In this document: positions 20,366 to 29,558 of the stretch, one piece after another | Layout: each line of letters begins with the position of its first letter | How positions within the stretch are numbered: the first letter of the stretch is position 1 | Assembly (NCBI RefSeq): GCF_000381925.1 | Contig: NZ_KB907307.1 | Span: forward strand, 3,844,001 to 3,908,000 | Source of the DNA: Nocardia sp. BMG111209 | GTDB taxonomy: Bacteria; Actinomycetota; Actinomycetes; Mycobacteriales; Mycobacteriaceae | Length of the DNA stretch: 64,000 nucleotides | Direction: 5' to 3' | The notes under the pieces: model-generated | The model's input: only the letters and a program-made list of their open reading frames with translations | Databases searched by the model: none | What the model was told of the DNA's origin: nothing | Position numbers and translations under genes: made by a program

Positions 20366-20486
20366 CTTTCCTCGCGACCGCAACGATGCGGCTCGCGGGC
20401 GAACCGGGTGGAAACACTCTCCCGGGTCGAACCGAAATGAAGAAAAAACCGCAAACCCACGGATGTAACAAGAAGGGAGCCACGAA

Positions 20487-20789
20487 GTGGCCGCTCTGAC
20501 CCAGGAACAGATCGTCGAAGAGCTCGCCAAGATCATCGAGGAGGTGACGGGTATCGAGCCGTCCGAGGTGACCTTGGAGAAGTCCTTCGTCGACGACCTG
20601 GACATCGACTCGCTCTCGATGGTCGAGATCGCGGTGCAGACCGAGGACAAGTACGGCGTGAAGATCCCCGACGAGGATCTCGCCAGCCTGAAGACCGTCG
20701 GTGACGCCGTCTCCTACATCCAGAAGCTCGAGGCCGAGAACTCCGAGGCAGCCCAGGAGCTGAAGGCCAAGTTCGGGCACGCGGAGTAA
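20487..20789 (+). CDS. acpM: Meromycolate-extension acyl carrier protein AcpM
   Basis: 100-aa carrier protein with the phosphopantetheine site at Ser42 in [13 protein letters not shown]. It has the C-terminal extension (about 20 residues, [15 protein letters not shown]) that distinguishes AcpM from ordinary ACPs. GTG 20487 follows AAGGGAG. It carries the growing acyl chain for FabD and KasA encoded on either side and is only 13 bases ahead of kasA. Confidence 0.96.
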   Translation: MAALTQEQIVEELAKIIEEVTGIEPSEVTLEKSFVDDLDIDSLSMVEIAVQTEDKYGVKIPDEDLASLKTVGDAVSYIQKLEAENSEAAQELKAKFGHAE

Positions 20790-20802
20790 AGGGCCGATAT
20801 CC

Positions 20803-22053
20803 GTGACCTCTCCTTCCACCCTCAACGGGAATTTTCCCAACGTCGTCGTTACCAGCCTGGCGGCGACCACGTCGATCGCGGGCGATGTCGATGCGACGTG
20901 GAAGGGTCTGCTCAACGGTGAAAGCGGAATCGAGGTTCTCGAGGACGATTTCATCGAGCAGTACAACCTTCCGGTCCGCATCGGCGGTCACCTGAAGGTA
21001 TCGCCGGACACGTTGCTCGAACGGGTCGAGATCCGCCGCATGGCGTACGTCGAGCGCCTGGCCACCGTGCTGGGCCGCGAGGTGTGGAAGAACGCCGGCA
21101 GCCCGGACGTCGACCCGGAGCGGCTCGCCGTGGCGATCGGCACCGGCCTCGGTGGCGGTGACGCACTGATCGACTCGGTCGACAAGCTGAAGACCGGCGG
21201 CTATCGCAAGATCTCGCCGCTGGCCGTGCAGATGGTCATGCCGAACGGTCCGTCCGCGGTCGTCGGGCTCGAGCTCAAGGCGCGAGCCGGCGTCATCACT
21301 CCGGTCTCGGCGTGTTCGTCGGGTTCGGAGGCCATCGCGAACGCGTGGCGGATGATCGTCATGGGCGATGCGGACATCGTCGTCACCGGCGGCGTCGAGG
21401 GCTTCATCGACTCGGTACCGATCGCGGCGTTCTCGATGATGCGGGCGATGAGCACGCGCAACGAGGATCCGAAGGGTGCGTCACGGCCGTTCGACTCCGC
21501 TCGCGACGGCTTCGTCTTCGGCGAGGCCGGTGCGCTCATGGTCATCGAGACCGAGGAACATGCCAAGGCGCGTGGGGCCACCATCCACGCCCGCGTGATG
21601 GGTGCCGGTATCACCTCCGACGGCTTCCACCTGGTCGCCCCGGATCCGGAGGGCAGCGGTGCCGGTCGCGCGATGAAGCGCGCGATGCAGACCGCCGGCC
21701 TTTCGGCGACCGACATCACCCACGTCAACGCCCATGCGACCGCCACCCCCATCGGTGACACCGCGGAGGCGCGGGCGATCCACAAGGCGGGCGTCGGCCA
21801 CGCATCGGTCTACGCGCCCAAATCCGCCCTGGGCCACTCCATCGGCGCCGTCGGCGCCCTGGAGTCGGTGCTCACCGTGCTCAGCATCCGGGACGGCATC
21901 GTGCCGCCCACGCTGAACCTGGAGAACCAGGATCCGGAGATCGACCTGGATGTCGTGCACGGCGAAGCCCGCCGTCAGGACATCGAGTACGCGATCAACA
22001 ACTCGTTCGGCTTCGGCGGGCACAATGTTGCGCTCGCCTTCGGCCGGTACTGA
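20803..22053 (+). CDS. kasA: 3-oxoacyl-ACP synthase KasA (FAS-II condensing enzyme)
   Basis: 416 aa, the condensing enzyme that adds malonyl-AcpM to long acyl-AcpM in meromycolate synthesis. The active-site residues are all present and fall at the M. tuberculosis KasA numbers: Cys171 ([10 protein letters not shown]), His311 ([13 protein letters not shown]), Lys340 and His345 ([21 protein letters not shown]). The C-terminus [18 protein letters not shown] is conserved. GTG 20803 follows AAAGGG. Only one KAS gene is present between acpM and accD6, whereas mycobacteria carry kasA and kasB here. Confidence 0.95.
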   Translation: MTSPSTLNGNFPNVVVTSLAATTSIAGDVDATWKGLLNGESGIEVLEDDFIEQYNLPVRIGGHLKVSPDTLLERVEIRRMAYVERLATVLGREVWKNAGSPDVDPERLAVAIGTGLGGGDALIDSVDKLKTGGYRKISPLAVQMVMPNGPSAVVGLELKARAGVITPVSACSSGSEAIANAWRMIVMGDADIVVTGGVEGFIDSVPIAAFSMMRAMSTRNEDPKGASRPFDSARDGFVFGEAGALMVIETEEHAKARGATIHARVMGAGITSDGFHLVAPDPEGSGAGRAMKRAMQTAGLSATDITHVNAHATATPIGDTAEARAIHKAGVGHASVYAPKSALGHSIGAVGALESVLTVLSIRDGIVPPTLNLENQDPEIDLDVVHGEARRQDIEYAINNSFGFGGHNVALAFGRY

Positions 22054-22086
22054 TGTCATCGGCCGTTGACCGGCCGGTAATCGGAT

Positions 22087-22149
22087 GAATCCGGTGGGGT
22101 GGTCCAATGGAGGTATCTCCCCCGATGTCGTGGATGCCCCACCGGATTC
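22087..22149 (+). terminator. Hairpin between kasA and accD6
   Basis: Arms GAATCCGGTGGGG and CCCCACCGGATTC (13 bases, perfect) enclose 37 bases. It stands where kasB lies in mycobacteria. It could be an attenuator lowering accD6 relative to kasA, or a partial terminator. Confidence 0.5.
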
Positions 22150-22237
22150 GATTCCGCAGTACGAACTCGAACTTTCGTTCCACAACTTACGCAGCCGCTC
22201 AAGCGACTCCTACATATCCCCTCGAGGAGATAACGCG

Positions 22238-23668
22238 ATGACCATTCTGGCTCCCGCTCATGCGGATGCCGTAACCGATCCCCGGGATCCGCTCGGCCGG
22301 TTGCAGCGCTTCTTCGATCCCGGAACGGTTCTCCCGCTACACCCCCGCGACAAGTCCGGTGTGCTGGCCGCCATTGGCGAGGTCGACGGCGTCCGTACCG
22401 TCGCCTACTGCTCGGACGCCACCGTGATGGGTGGCGCCATGGGCGTCGACGGCTGCAAGCACATCGTGGACGCGATCGACACCGCGATCGACTCGCGCCT
22501 GCCCGTCGTCGGCATCTGGCATTCGGGCGGCGCCCGGCTCGCCGAGGGTGTCGAGGCCCTGCACGCGGTCGGCCTGGTGTTCGAGGCCATGGTCCGCGCC
22601 TCGGGCCTGGTTCCGCAGATCTCGGTGGTGCTCGGCTTCGCCGCCGGCGGCGCCGCCTACGGCCCCGCGCTGACCGACGTGGTGATCATGGCCCCCGAGG
22701 GCCGGGTCTTCGTCACCGGTCCCGACGTGGTCCGCTCGGTCACCGGCGAGAACGTCGACATGGCCACCCTGGGTGGCCCGGTCACCCACGGCAAGAAGTC
22801 CGGCGTGTGCCACATCGTCGCCGAGGACGAGCAGGACGCGCTGCACCGCGGCCGTCGCCTGGTGTCCATGTTCGCCGAACAGGGCGAATTCGATCTGGTC
22901 GCCGCCGAGCACGGTGATGTCGACCTGCGCGCGCTGCTGCCGGAGTCGGCCAAGCGCGCCTACAACGTCAAGCCGCTGGTCAACGAGCTCCTGGACAATG
23001 TCGACGGCGAGTCGTCGTTCGAGGAGTTCCAGGGCGGCTACGCCCGCAGCATGGTCACCGGCCTGGGCCGGCTGGCCGGCCGGACCGTCGGTGTGCTGGC
23101 CAACAACCCGCTGCACCTGGGTGGCTGCCTCGACTCCGAGAGCGCCGAGAAGGCGGCCCGGTTCGTGCGGCTGTGCAACTCCTTCGGTATCCCGCTGGTC
23201 GTGATCACCGATGTGCCCGGCTACCTGCCCGGCGTCAGCATGGAGTGGGAGGGTGTGGTGCGCCGCGGCGCCAAGCTGCTGCACGCCTTCGCCGAGGCCC
23301 GCGTCCCGCGTGTCACCCTGGTCACCCGCAAGATCTACGGCGGCGCCTACATCGCCATGAACGCCCGCTCGCTCGGCGCCACCGCGGTCTACGCGTGGCC
23401 CGGTTCCGAGGTCGCGGTCATGGGCGCCAAGGCCGCCGTGGGCATCCTGCACAAGAAGGCGATCGCGGCCGCTCCCGAGGAGGAGCGCGAGGCCCTGATC
23501 GAGCGCCTGACCGTCGAGCACGAGCAGATCGCCGGTGGCGTGGCCCGTGCGGTGTCGATCGGCGTCGTCGACGAGGTCATCGACCCGGCGAAGACCCGTT
23601 CCACCATCGCCGCCGCTCTGGCCGCGGCCCCGGCCCGGCCCAGCCACAACAAGAACATCCCGCTGTAA
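22238..23668 (+). CDS. accD6: Acyl-CoA carboxylase carboxyltransferase (beta) subunit AccD6
   Basis: 476 aa. Forms malonyl-CoA from acetyl-CoA with a biotinylated alpha subunit encoded elsewhere; it is the AccD6 branch tied to FAS-II. The acyl-CoA oxyanion glycines are in GIWHSGGARLAEG and VVLGFAAGGAAYGPAL; the biotin-binding half has VTLVTRKIYGGAYIAMNARSLGA. ATG 22238 has GAGGAGA 8 bases upstream, excluding longer upstream frames. It is the last gene of the fabD-acpM-kasA-accD6 set and is followed by a very strong terminator. Confidence 0.94.
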   Translation: MTILAPAHADAVTDPRDPLGRLQRFFDPGTVLPLHPRDKSGVLAAIGEVDGVRTVAYCSDATVMGGAMGVDGCKHIVDAIDTAIDSRLPVVGIWHSGGARLAEGVEALHAVGLVFEAMVRASGLVPQISVVLGFAAGGAAYGPALTDVVIMAPEGRVFVTGPDVVRSVTGENVDMATLGGPVTHGKKSGVCHIVAEDEQDALHRGRRLVSMFAEQGEFDLVAAEHGDVDLRALLPESAKRAYNVKPLVNELLDNVDGESSFEEFQGGYARSMVTGLGRLAGRTVGVLANNPLHLGGCLDSESAEKAARFVRLCNSFGIPLVVITDVPGYLPGVSMEWEGVVRRGAKLLHAFAEARVPRVTLVTRKIYGGAYIAMNARSLGATAVYAWPGSEVAVMGAKAAVGILHKKAIAAAPEEEREALIERLTVEHEQIAGGVARAVSIGVVDEVIDPAKTRSTIAAALAAAPARPSHNKNIPL

Positions 23669-23702
23669 GGGACTGTGCGAGAAGGTGTTTCGCGACACCG
23701 GA

Positions 23703-23750
23703 GGAATGTGAAACGGGTGGCTCCGATCGGAGCCACCCGTTTCGCATTCC
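23703..23750. terminator. 48-bp near-perfect palindromic terminator
   Basis: From GGAATG(T)GAAACGGG to its complement, symmetric about a central GATC, with 32 perfectly paired central bases and one wobble in the outer arms. It lies between the convergent accD6 and DUF3145 genes, so it can stop transcription from both sides. Confidence 0.85.
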
Positions 23751-23811
23751 CTGCCACGGCATTTCCACTGTACCGGGGCGACCGGCCCGGTACCGGCAGG
23801 TCGCGAGCGGA

Positions 23812-24342
23812 TCAGCCGACGTCGCGGCGCAGCCAGGTGACCTCGGCGCCCTCGCCGTAGCGGTACGGCTCGAGATCGTCGTCCCACGCGGTGCCGAGGG
23901 CACGGTCGATATCGGCCGAGATCTCGGCGGCGGTGCCACGGCCGCGCTCGCGCGCGGCGGTGACGATGGCCCGCAGTCGCATCTCGCCGACCATCAGATC
24001 GCCGTTGGCACTGGTGGTTCCGTGCCACAGGCCCAGGCCGGGCACGAAGCACCAGCGCTCACCGTCGACCCCCTCGCTGGGATCCTCGGTGACCTCGAAT
24101 CGCAGCATCGGCCACGCGCGCAACGCCTGCGCCAGCCGTCCGGCGGTACCGACCGGGCCCACCCAGTCGATGGTGGTCCGCAATTGACCGGCGACGACCG
24201 GCTGGGTGGTCCAGCGCAGTTTGGCGGGGGCCTTGAGAGTGGAGGCGAGAGTCCATTCGATGTGCGGGCACAGCGCGGCCGGCGACGAGTGGATGTACAC
24301 CACTCCAGCCGTCACATCCGCGAATTGACTCGATCCGCGCAC
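23812..24342 (-). CDS. DUF3145 family protein, 176 aa
   Basis: Matches the actinobacterial DUF3145 family: an opening SSQFADVTAGVVYIHSSPAALCPHIEWTL, a central FVPGLGLWHGTTSANGDLMVGEMRLR and the end LEPYRYGEGAEVTWLRRDVG. Function unknown. GTG 24342 is chosen because GGAGG lies 7 bases upstream, giving the family's usual N-terminus; an upstream TTG would add 13 residues. It converges with accD6 and is conserved beside these fatty-acid genes in related genera, as far as I recall. Confidence 0.85.
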   Translation of the reverse strand: MRGSSQFADVTAGVVYIHSSPAALCPHIEWTLASTLKAPAKLRWTTQPVVAGQLRTTIDWVGPVGTAGRLAQALRAWPMLRFEVTEDPSEGVDGERWCFVPGLGLWHGTTSANGDLMVGEMRLRAIVTAARERGRGTAAEISADIDRALGTAWDDDLEPYRYGEGAEVTWLRRDVG

Positions 24343-24463
24343 CAGGACACCTCCAGCGTCGACATGGGCCGTCTTCCCCAACGACCGTCGAGCCGGTGCG
24401 TGACACGAGCTTACTGGAGGGTCCCGAGTTACGGGTGTTACTTTTTCCTGTGTGTTTTTGCCG

Positions 24464-25282
24464 CTATCGGCCGATTTCCGCGATCACCGCGTCACTGAAC
24501 GTGGGCCACACCGCGCGGGCCCAATCGCCGAAATTCTCGTCGGTCAGCGCCACACTCGCCACCCCGATTATCGGATCCACCCAGAGAAATGTTCCGGACT
24601 GGCCGAAATGGCCGTAGGTCGCCGGTGAGTTGGCCGATCCGGTCCAATGCGGGGTCTTGTGATCGCGGATCTCGAAGCCCAGTCCCCAGTCGTTGGGGCG
24701 CTGGGAGCCGAAGCCCGGCAGCACGCCGTTGACGCCGGGGAATTGCACGCCGGTCGCCGCGGCCAGGGTCTCCGGGGTGAGCAGGGCGGGATTCACCAAT
24801 TCCCCGGCGAATGCCAGCATGTCGGCCAGCGAGGCGCGGCCGGCGTGCCCGGCGGAACCGGCCAGTACCGCGGATTTCATTCCGAGTGGCTCGAAAACCG
24901 CCTCGCGCAGATAATCCGGGAACGGGATACCGGTCTGGTCGGTGACGAATTGGGCCAGCACCTCGAATCCGGAGCTGGAATAGATTCGCTTCGAACCAGG
25001 CTCGGCGAGGATCACATTGGTGTCGAAGGCCAGGCCGGAGGTGTGCGCCAGCAGATGTCGCACGGTCGAGCCCGGCGGCCCGGCGGGCTGGTCCAGTTCG
25101 ATCGCGCCCTCCTCGACCGCGATCAGAACCGCATATGCCACAAGCGGTTTCGTCACCGACGCGAGTCCGTAGACCCGCGCGTCGTCCCCCTCGGTGGCCA
25201 GGATCCCCTGTGCCGTCGCCACACCCGCGGCGGCATGCCGGACCGGCCACTGCCGAATCTGCTCCAGTGCTTGCACGGCCAC
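24464..25282 (-). CDS. Serine hydrolase of the beta-lactamase/penicillin-binding (class C) fold, 272 aa
   Basis: The nucleophile motif SxxK is SVTK (about residues 42-45). The Tyr motif is YSSSGFEVLAQFV, and the third motif region reads YGHFGQSGTFLWVD near the C-terminus. It lacks a signal peptide, so a cytosolic esterase or peptidase-like role is more likely than antibiotic resistance. GTG 25282 is used (GTG 25276 is an alternative). It is 55 bases downstream of no same-strand partner it clearly depends on. Confidence 0.85.
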   Translation of the reverse strand: MAVQALEQIRQWPVRHAAAGVATAQGILATEGDDARVYGLASVTKPLVAYAVLIAVEEGAIELDQPAGPPGSTVRHLLAHTSGLAFDTNVILAEPGSKRIYSSSGFEVLAQFVTDQTGIPFPDYLREAVFEPLGMKSAVLAGSAGHAGRASLADMLAFAGELVNPALLTPETLAAATGVQFPGVNGVLPGFGSQRPNDWGLGFEIRDHKTPHWTGSANSPATYGHFGQSGTFLWVDPIIGVASVALTDENFGDWARAVWPTFSDAVIAEIGR

Positions 25283-25337
25283 GAGCCTACGACCCCGCGG
25301 CCACGCTCCCGCACGCCGGTGCCCGCGGCCGGAACCC

Positions 25338-26393
25338 CTACTCGATCAGACCGTTCGCCTGCTCGAACAGTTCCAGGGTGATGGCGTGCAGGAAATCGCC
25401 GACCTGCTTCGGCGCCTTACCGGCGAAGGCGCGGGCGTGCGTACCCTCCAGCACGATCCCCAGCTTGAAACACGCCAGCACCGTGTACCAGGTGACGTGC
25501 CCGAGATCGCGCTCGGAGAACCGGCCGTACTCGGCGATCATCTCCGCGGCGGTGGGCAGCCCGCCGACCTCGCCCAGCTTGCCGAACAATCCCGCACCCG
25601 CGGTACCCGGCTCGGACCGGGTGGCCAGTTGCCAGCCGAGATCCAGCAGCGGATCGCCGATGGTCGACATCTCCCAGTCGACCAGGGCGGCGACCTCCGG
25701 ACGGTCGTAGTGGAACATCACGTTGGCCAGGTGACAGTCCCCGTGCAGGATGCCCGGCGTCCACTCCAGCGGGCGGTGCCGCTCCAGCCAGTCGCCGACG
25801 CGCTGCACACCGGGTATCTCGTGGCCGGGATAGCCGGCGTTGGCGGGGTAGGACTCGAGCTCCGACAGCCACCTCGGCACCTGCCGCTCGAGGAAACCGT
25901 CCGGCTTGCCGTAATCGGTCAGCCCGAGGGCCACGTAGTCCACCGAGCCGAGCCGGGCGATCGCCTCCACCGCGGACAGTCCCATCCGCCGGCGGACCTC
26001 CGGATCGCCGGCGTAAAGATCCGGCAGCTCGGTCTGCGGGTTGAATCCGGTGATCGGCTCCATCAGGTAGAAGACCGCGCCCAGCACCGATTCGTCGGGG
26101 CAGGCGGCGATCACCCGGGGCGCGCGGACATCGGTGCCGGCCAGCGCGCCGAGCAACCGCGCCTCCCGCCGGATCACGTCGTTGCTCTTGGGCCGCAAGT
26201 GTTTCGGGCCGCGGCGCAACACATATTCCCGACCGCCGCGCCGGAACCGGAGCATCACGTTCTGGGTGCCACCGCCGAGCGCGGTCACCTCCTCGAAGTC
26301 GCCCCCGGGCAGTCCCTGTTCCGCCATCCAGGACCCCACGACAGCGAAATCGACGACTTCCCGGTCGACGCCGGCCGGTTGCACCACAGTCAT
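25338..26393 (-). CDS. APH-like phosphotransferase family protein, 351 aa
   Basis: Kinase-fold protein of the group often linked to acyl-CoA dehydrogenases (FadE36-like N-terminal module). The nucleotide loop is EVTALGGGTQNVMLRF, the catalytic loop is HGDCHLANVMF and the metal motif is LVDWEMSTIGDPLLDLGW. It probably phosphorylates a small molecule; the substrate is unknown. ATG 26393 gives the family N-terminus, though its ribosome site is weak and ATG 26411 is possible. Divergent from pabAB, and followed after 55 bases by the serine hydrolase gene on the same strand. Confidence 0.85.
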   Translation of the reverse strand: MTVVQPAGVDREVVDFAVVGSWMAEQGLPGGDFEEVTALGGGTQNVMLRFRRGGREYVLRRGPKHLRPKSNDVIRREARLLGALAGTDVRAPRVIAACPDESVLGAVFYLMEPITGFNPQTELPDLYAGDPEVRRRMGLSAVEAIARLGSVDYVALGLTDYGKPDGFLERQVPRWLSELESYPANAGYPGHEIPGVQRVGDWLERHRPLEWTPGILHGDCHLANVMFHYDRPEVAALVDWEMSTIGDPLLDLGWQLATRSEPGTAGAGLFGKLGEVGGLPTAAEMIAEYGRFSERDLGHVTWYTVLACFKLGIVLEGTHARAFAGKAPKQVGDFLHAITLELFEQANGLIE

Positions 26394-26592
26394 GCCCACA
26401 TTCTGCACCATGCCCCGCTCACAACTGAAGGCATCCGCCATCAATATGCCTCGCGGCCCGATCGGCGCCACCCGCTACGGTGGGCAGCATGCTCCCGGCA
26501 CACCCCTCTCGGCACCTTCCGGCAACTCCGCCGGATCGCCCCGGTGGGCCGATCCACCGGACCGCCGCCGGACCCGAGCAGGCGGCCGCACG

Positions 26593-28899
26593 GTGAGCGG
26601 TGCCGGGAGGCGGACCCACACGCTGCTGGTGGACAACTACGACTCGTTCACCTACAACCTCTTTCAGCTGATCGGGTCCGTGAACCGGTACCCACCGACC
26701 GTGATCCGCAACGACGAGCTGGATCCGGAGCTGCTCGATGTATCCGTCTTCGACAACATCGTGATCTCCCCCGGACCCGGACGCCCCGATGTGGCAAGGG
26801 ATTTCGGCCTCTCCCGCTATCTCGTCGAGCACGCGGAACTGCCGCTGCTCGGGGTGTGCCTCGGACATCAGGGGATCGTGCTCGGCGCGGGCGGGTCGGT
26901 CGTCTCCGCACCGGCCCCCCGGCACGGCTTCCCGGACCTGATCCATCACGACGGACAGGACCTGTTCGAGGGACTACCGGACGATTTCACCGCGGTCCGC
27001 TACCACTCGCTGTGCGCGGCCACCCCGCTACCCGAGGCGCTGGAGGTCACCGCGACCGCCCCCGACGGCGTGATCATGGGAGTCCGGCACCGCACCCGCC
27101 CGCAATGGGGCGTGCAGTTCCATCCGGAGTCGGTGTGCAGCGAGCACGGCGCCACCCTGATGCGGAATTTCACCCGGCTGAGCGAACGCTTCGCCGCCGA
27201 GCGGGACGGGCCGGCCGCGGCCGGACCGCGCGAATCGATCGGTGCCGGACCGCAGGAGCGCTGTGCGACCGGACCGGGGTGGCGTGACGATCGCACGAAA
27301 CATGTTCTCGCGGTGGCGATTTCCGGACCCGTGTCGTCCGAGGACCGGTCGATTCGCCGGTTCGACGTGGTGCACCAGGTTGTCGAGCATGCGGTGGACA
27401 CCGAGGTGGCCTTCGCTCGGTTGCACGGGCACGCGGAAACCGCCTTCTGGCTGGACAGCGCGCTGGCCGAGGCCGGAGCGGGCCGGTTCTCCTACCTCGG
27501 GGACGCGAGTGGCCCGGCCGCCGAGGTGATTCGGTACCGGGTCGGCGACGGCCACGTGCGGGTGCGCACCGGTGAGGGCGAGTGCTCCGCACCGGGCACC
27601 GTACTCGATTATCTGGCCGCGGAACTGGATCGGCGGCGGATCGAATTCCCCGATGTGCCTTTCGATTTCGCGGGCGGCTACGTCGGCTATCTCGGTTACG
27701 AGATGAAGGCCGATTGCGGCGGGGCCGCCGCACACCGCTCCCCGACCGACGACGCCGTATGGGTGTTCGCCGATCGCCTCGTGGTGGTCGACCACCACGA
27801 ATCCCGCACCCACCTGATCGCCTTGAGCGAGCCGGAAAGTGCCGCCGCACAACACCGCTGGATGAGCGAGACCCGGGCCGTCCTCGAGTGCCACGCCGAT
27901 CGGCCGGATCGGTCGTCACCGCCGCCGGATCCCGGGTGGACCACCGTGATCGACGAGGCGCGGCTGTCCCGGGGCCGGGACCGCTATCTCGCCGATATCG
28001 CCGACATCCGGACCGCACTACGAGCCGGTGAGACCTATGAGGTCACACTCACCGACCAGCTGACCGTCCCCGACACCGAAGCCGCACCGCCGACCCGCGA
28101 AACATCCGAAGCAACACTCACCGACCGGCCGGCTGCCGGGCTGGCGGTGTATCGGGGGTTGCGGCGGGCCAATCCGGCGCCGTATGCGGCGTTTCTGCGG
28201 TTCGGGGAGATGGTGGTGGCGTGTTCCTCGCCCGAGCGGTTCCTGAAGGTGGGGCGGGATCGGAGTGTGGAGAGCAAGCCGATCAAGGGGACCGCGCCGC
28301 GAGGGGCGGATGCCGAGGCGGACGAGAGTCTGCGCCGCGCACTGGTTCTCGATCCGAAGACGCGGGCCGAGAATCTGATGATCGTGGACCTGCTGCGCAA
28401 CGATCTCGGCCGGGTGTGCGAGCTCGGCAGCGTGTACGTGCCGGAGCTGATGGCGGTGGAGACCTACGCCACGCTGCATCAGCTGGTGTCCACGGTGCGC
28501 GGCAGGCGCCGGCCGGAGGTCGGGGTGATCGACTGTGTGCGTGCGTGTTTCCCGGGTGGTTCGATGACCGGGGCGCCGAAGCTGCGCACCATGGAGATCA
28601 TCGATCGGCTGGAAACCGAGGCGCGCGGGATCTATTCGGGCACGATCGGATTTCTCGGGCTCGGTGGCACCGCCGACCTGAACATCGTCATCCGGACCGC
28701 GGTTCACCACGAGGGCCGCTGGCGGATCGGCGCGGGGGGTGCGGTCGTGCTGGATTCCGAGGCGGCGGCCGAATTCGACGAGATGGTGCTCAAGGCGGCG
28801 GCGCCGCTGCGGGCGGTGCGTGGTCAGGTGAGCCAGGCGCCGACCGGCGGCGGGATCCAGCCGGGATCGCGGCCGAACCAGCCGGCCAGCCGGTCGTAG
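26593..28899 (+). CDS. pabAB: Aminodeoxychorismate synthase, fused glutaminase and synthase
   Basis: 768 aa. The N-terminal glutamine amidotransferase (about residues 10-195) shows LLVDNYDSFTYNLFQ, the nucleophile in GVCLGHQG and VQFHPESV. The C-terminal chorismate-binding part has KPIKGTAPRG (the Lys marks aminodeoxychorismate rather than anthranilate synthase), ENLMIVDLLRNDLGRV and FPGGSMTGAPKLRTMEIIDRLE. It makes the p-aminobenzoate precursor for folate. GTG 26593 is assumed; its ribosome site is weak. About 23 residues appear inserted near residue 480 by an imperfect duplication, and codon style changes there. The last 76 bases overlap the convergent next gene. Confidence 0.9.
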   Translation: MSGAGRRTHTLLVDNYDSFTYNLFQLIGSVNRYPPTVIRNDELDPELLDVSVFDNIVISPGPGRPDVARDFGLSRYLVEHAELPLLGVCLGHQGIVLGAGGSVVSAPAPRHGFPDLIHHDGQDLFEGLPDDFTAVRYHSLCAATPLPEALEVTATAPDGVIMGVRHRTRPQWGVQFHPESVCSEHGATLMRNFTRLSERFAAERDGPAAAGPRESIGAGPQERCATGPGWRDDRTKHVLAVAISGPVSSEDRSIRRFDVVHQVVEHAVDTEVAFARLHGHAETAFWLDSALAEAGAGRFSYLGDASGPAAEVIRYRVGDGHVRVRTGEGECSAPGTVLDYLAAELDRRRIEFPDVPFDFAGGYVGYLGYEMKADCGGAAAHRSPTDDAVWVFADRLVVVDHHESRTHLIALSEPESAAAQHRWMSETRAVLECHADRPDRSSPPPDPGWTTVIDEARLSRGRDRYLADIADIRTALRAGETYEVTLTDQLTVPDTEAAPPTRETSEATLTDRPAAGLAVYRGLRRANPAPYAAFLRFGEMVVACSSPERFLKVGRDRSVESKPIKGTAPRGADAEADESLRRALVLDPKTRAENLMIVDLLRNDLGRVCELGSVYVPELMAVETYATLHQLVSTVRGRRRPEVGVIDCVRACFPGGSMTGAPKLRTMEIIDRLETEARGIYSGTIGFLGLGGTADLNIVIRTAVHHEGRWRIGAGGAVVLDSEAAAEFDEMVLKAAAPLRAVRGQVSQAPTGGGIQPGSRPNQPASRS
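28030..28126 (+). repeat. Imperfect 28-bp direct duplication inside pabAB
   Basis: 28030-28057 and 28099-28126 match at 20 of 28 positions, including the last 13 bases. They encode ETYEVTLTD and ETSEATLTD, 23 codons apart. The usual enzyme has a single such segment, so this is an in-frame insertion. Confidence 0.6.
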
Positions 28900-29438
28900 G
28901 CCGGCGCCGCCGGATCGACGGGCACCTCGTTCCCGAAAGCCTTTCCGGGACCGCGGAATTCGGGCCGGAGCATACCCTGCGACCAGGCCAGTCCGTATTC
29001 GGCGAGGGCGTCGTCGAGGATCACCCGGGCGCCGGTGGCCTGCGCGAGATCCCAGGTGTGCACGGTCGATTCGGTGATCTGCTGGTCGAGGCGGGAGCGC
29101 AGCGGGGCGGTCCGGCCGCCGGGCACGGGTATCGGGCGGGCGAGGTCGGCGGTCCGCCAGATCTTCAGCAGTTCCTCGGCACCGACGCGGAACTGTGTCA
29201 GCCGGTCGGCGCCGAGGGAGACCGGCGGGATCGCCGCCCAGTCGGGCGTCTCACCGAGCGCGGCGGCCGAGAAGTTGCGCAGATCCTGCGTGACGACGTG
29301 GGCGAGCAGATCGCGGACCGACCATTCGGTGCAGGGGGTGGGCAGATCGTCCTGATCGTCGCGCTCGATGGCGATCACCGCCGCCAGCTGGGTGAGCGCG
29401 CGCTCCAACAGTTCGAGGGTCGCATCGGTCTCCGCCAC
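28824..29438 (-). CDS. TIGR03086 (mycothiol-dependent DinB-fold) family protein, 204 aa
   Basis: The N-terminal helical segment with PCTEWSVRDLLAHVVTQDL matches the metal-binding DinB/MDMPI fold (mycothiol maleylpyruvate isomerase-like). ESTVHTWDLAQATG supplies the conserved HxWD region and the C-terminus has AYDRLAGWFGRDPGW. Likely a mycothiol-using transferase or isomerase of unknown substrate. GTG 29438 is the start. Its 3' 76 bases overlap the end of pabAB on the other strand. Divergent from a methyltransferase gene 120 bases away. Confidence 0.85.
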   Translation of the reverse strand: MAETDATLELLERALTQLAAVIAIERDDQDDLPTPCTEWSVRDLLAHVVTQDLRNFSAAALGETPDWAAIPPVSLGADRLTQFRVGAEELLKIWRTADLARPIPVPGGRTAPLRSRLDQQITESTVHTWDLAQATGARVILDDALAEYGLAWSQGMLRPEFRGPGKAFGNEVPVDPAAPAYDRLAGWFGRDPGWIPPPVGAWLT

Positions 29439-29558
29439 CCCACGATTGTGCTCCTGCCGCCGGGGGCCGCCCGGAACTCCGGCGCCGATTGCTGCACAAC
29501 AACACGGAAATGAGACGCATTCGTGATCTCGGCACCGGGCCCGTGTCCGGCGCATAAC

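Noticed and set aside
20803..22053. HVNAHATAT instead of the more common NAHGT motif in KasA
   Set aside because: Considered as an active-site change, but the same Ala occurs in mycobacterial KasB as I remember it, and all catalytic residues are present.
24464..25282. Beta-lactamase-fold gene as an antibiotic-resistance gene
   Set aside because: No export signal, and the motif pattern (SVTK, YSS, HFGQSG) is that of esterase/peptidase-like members.
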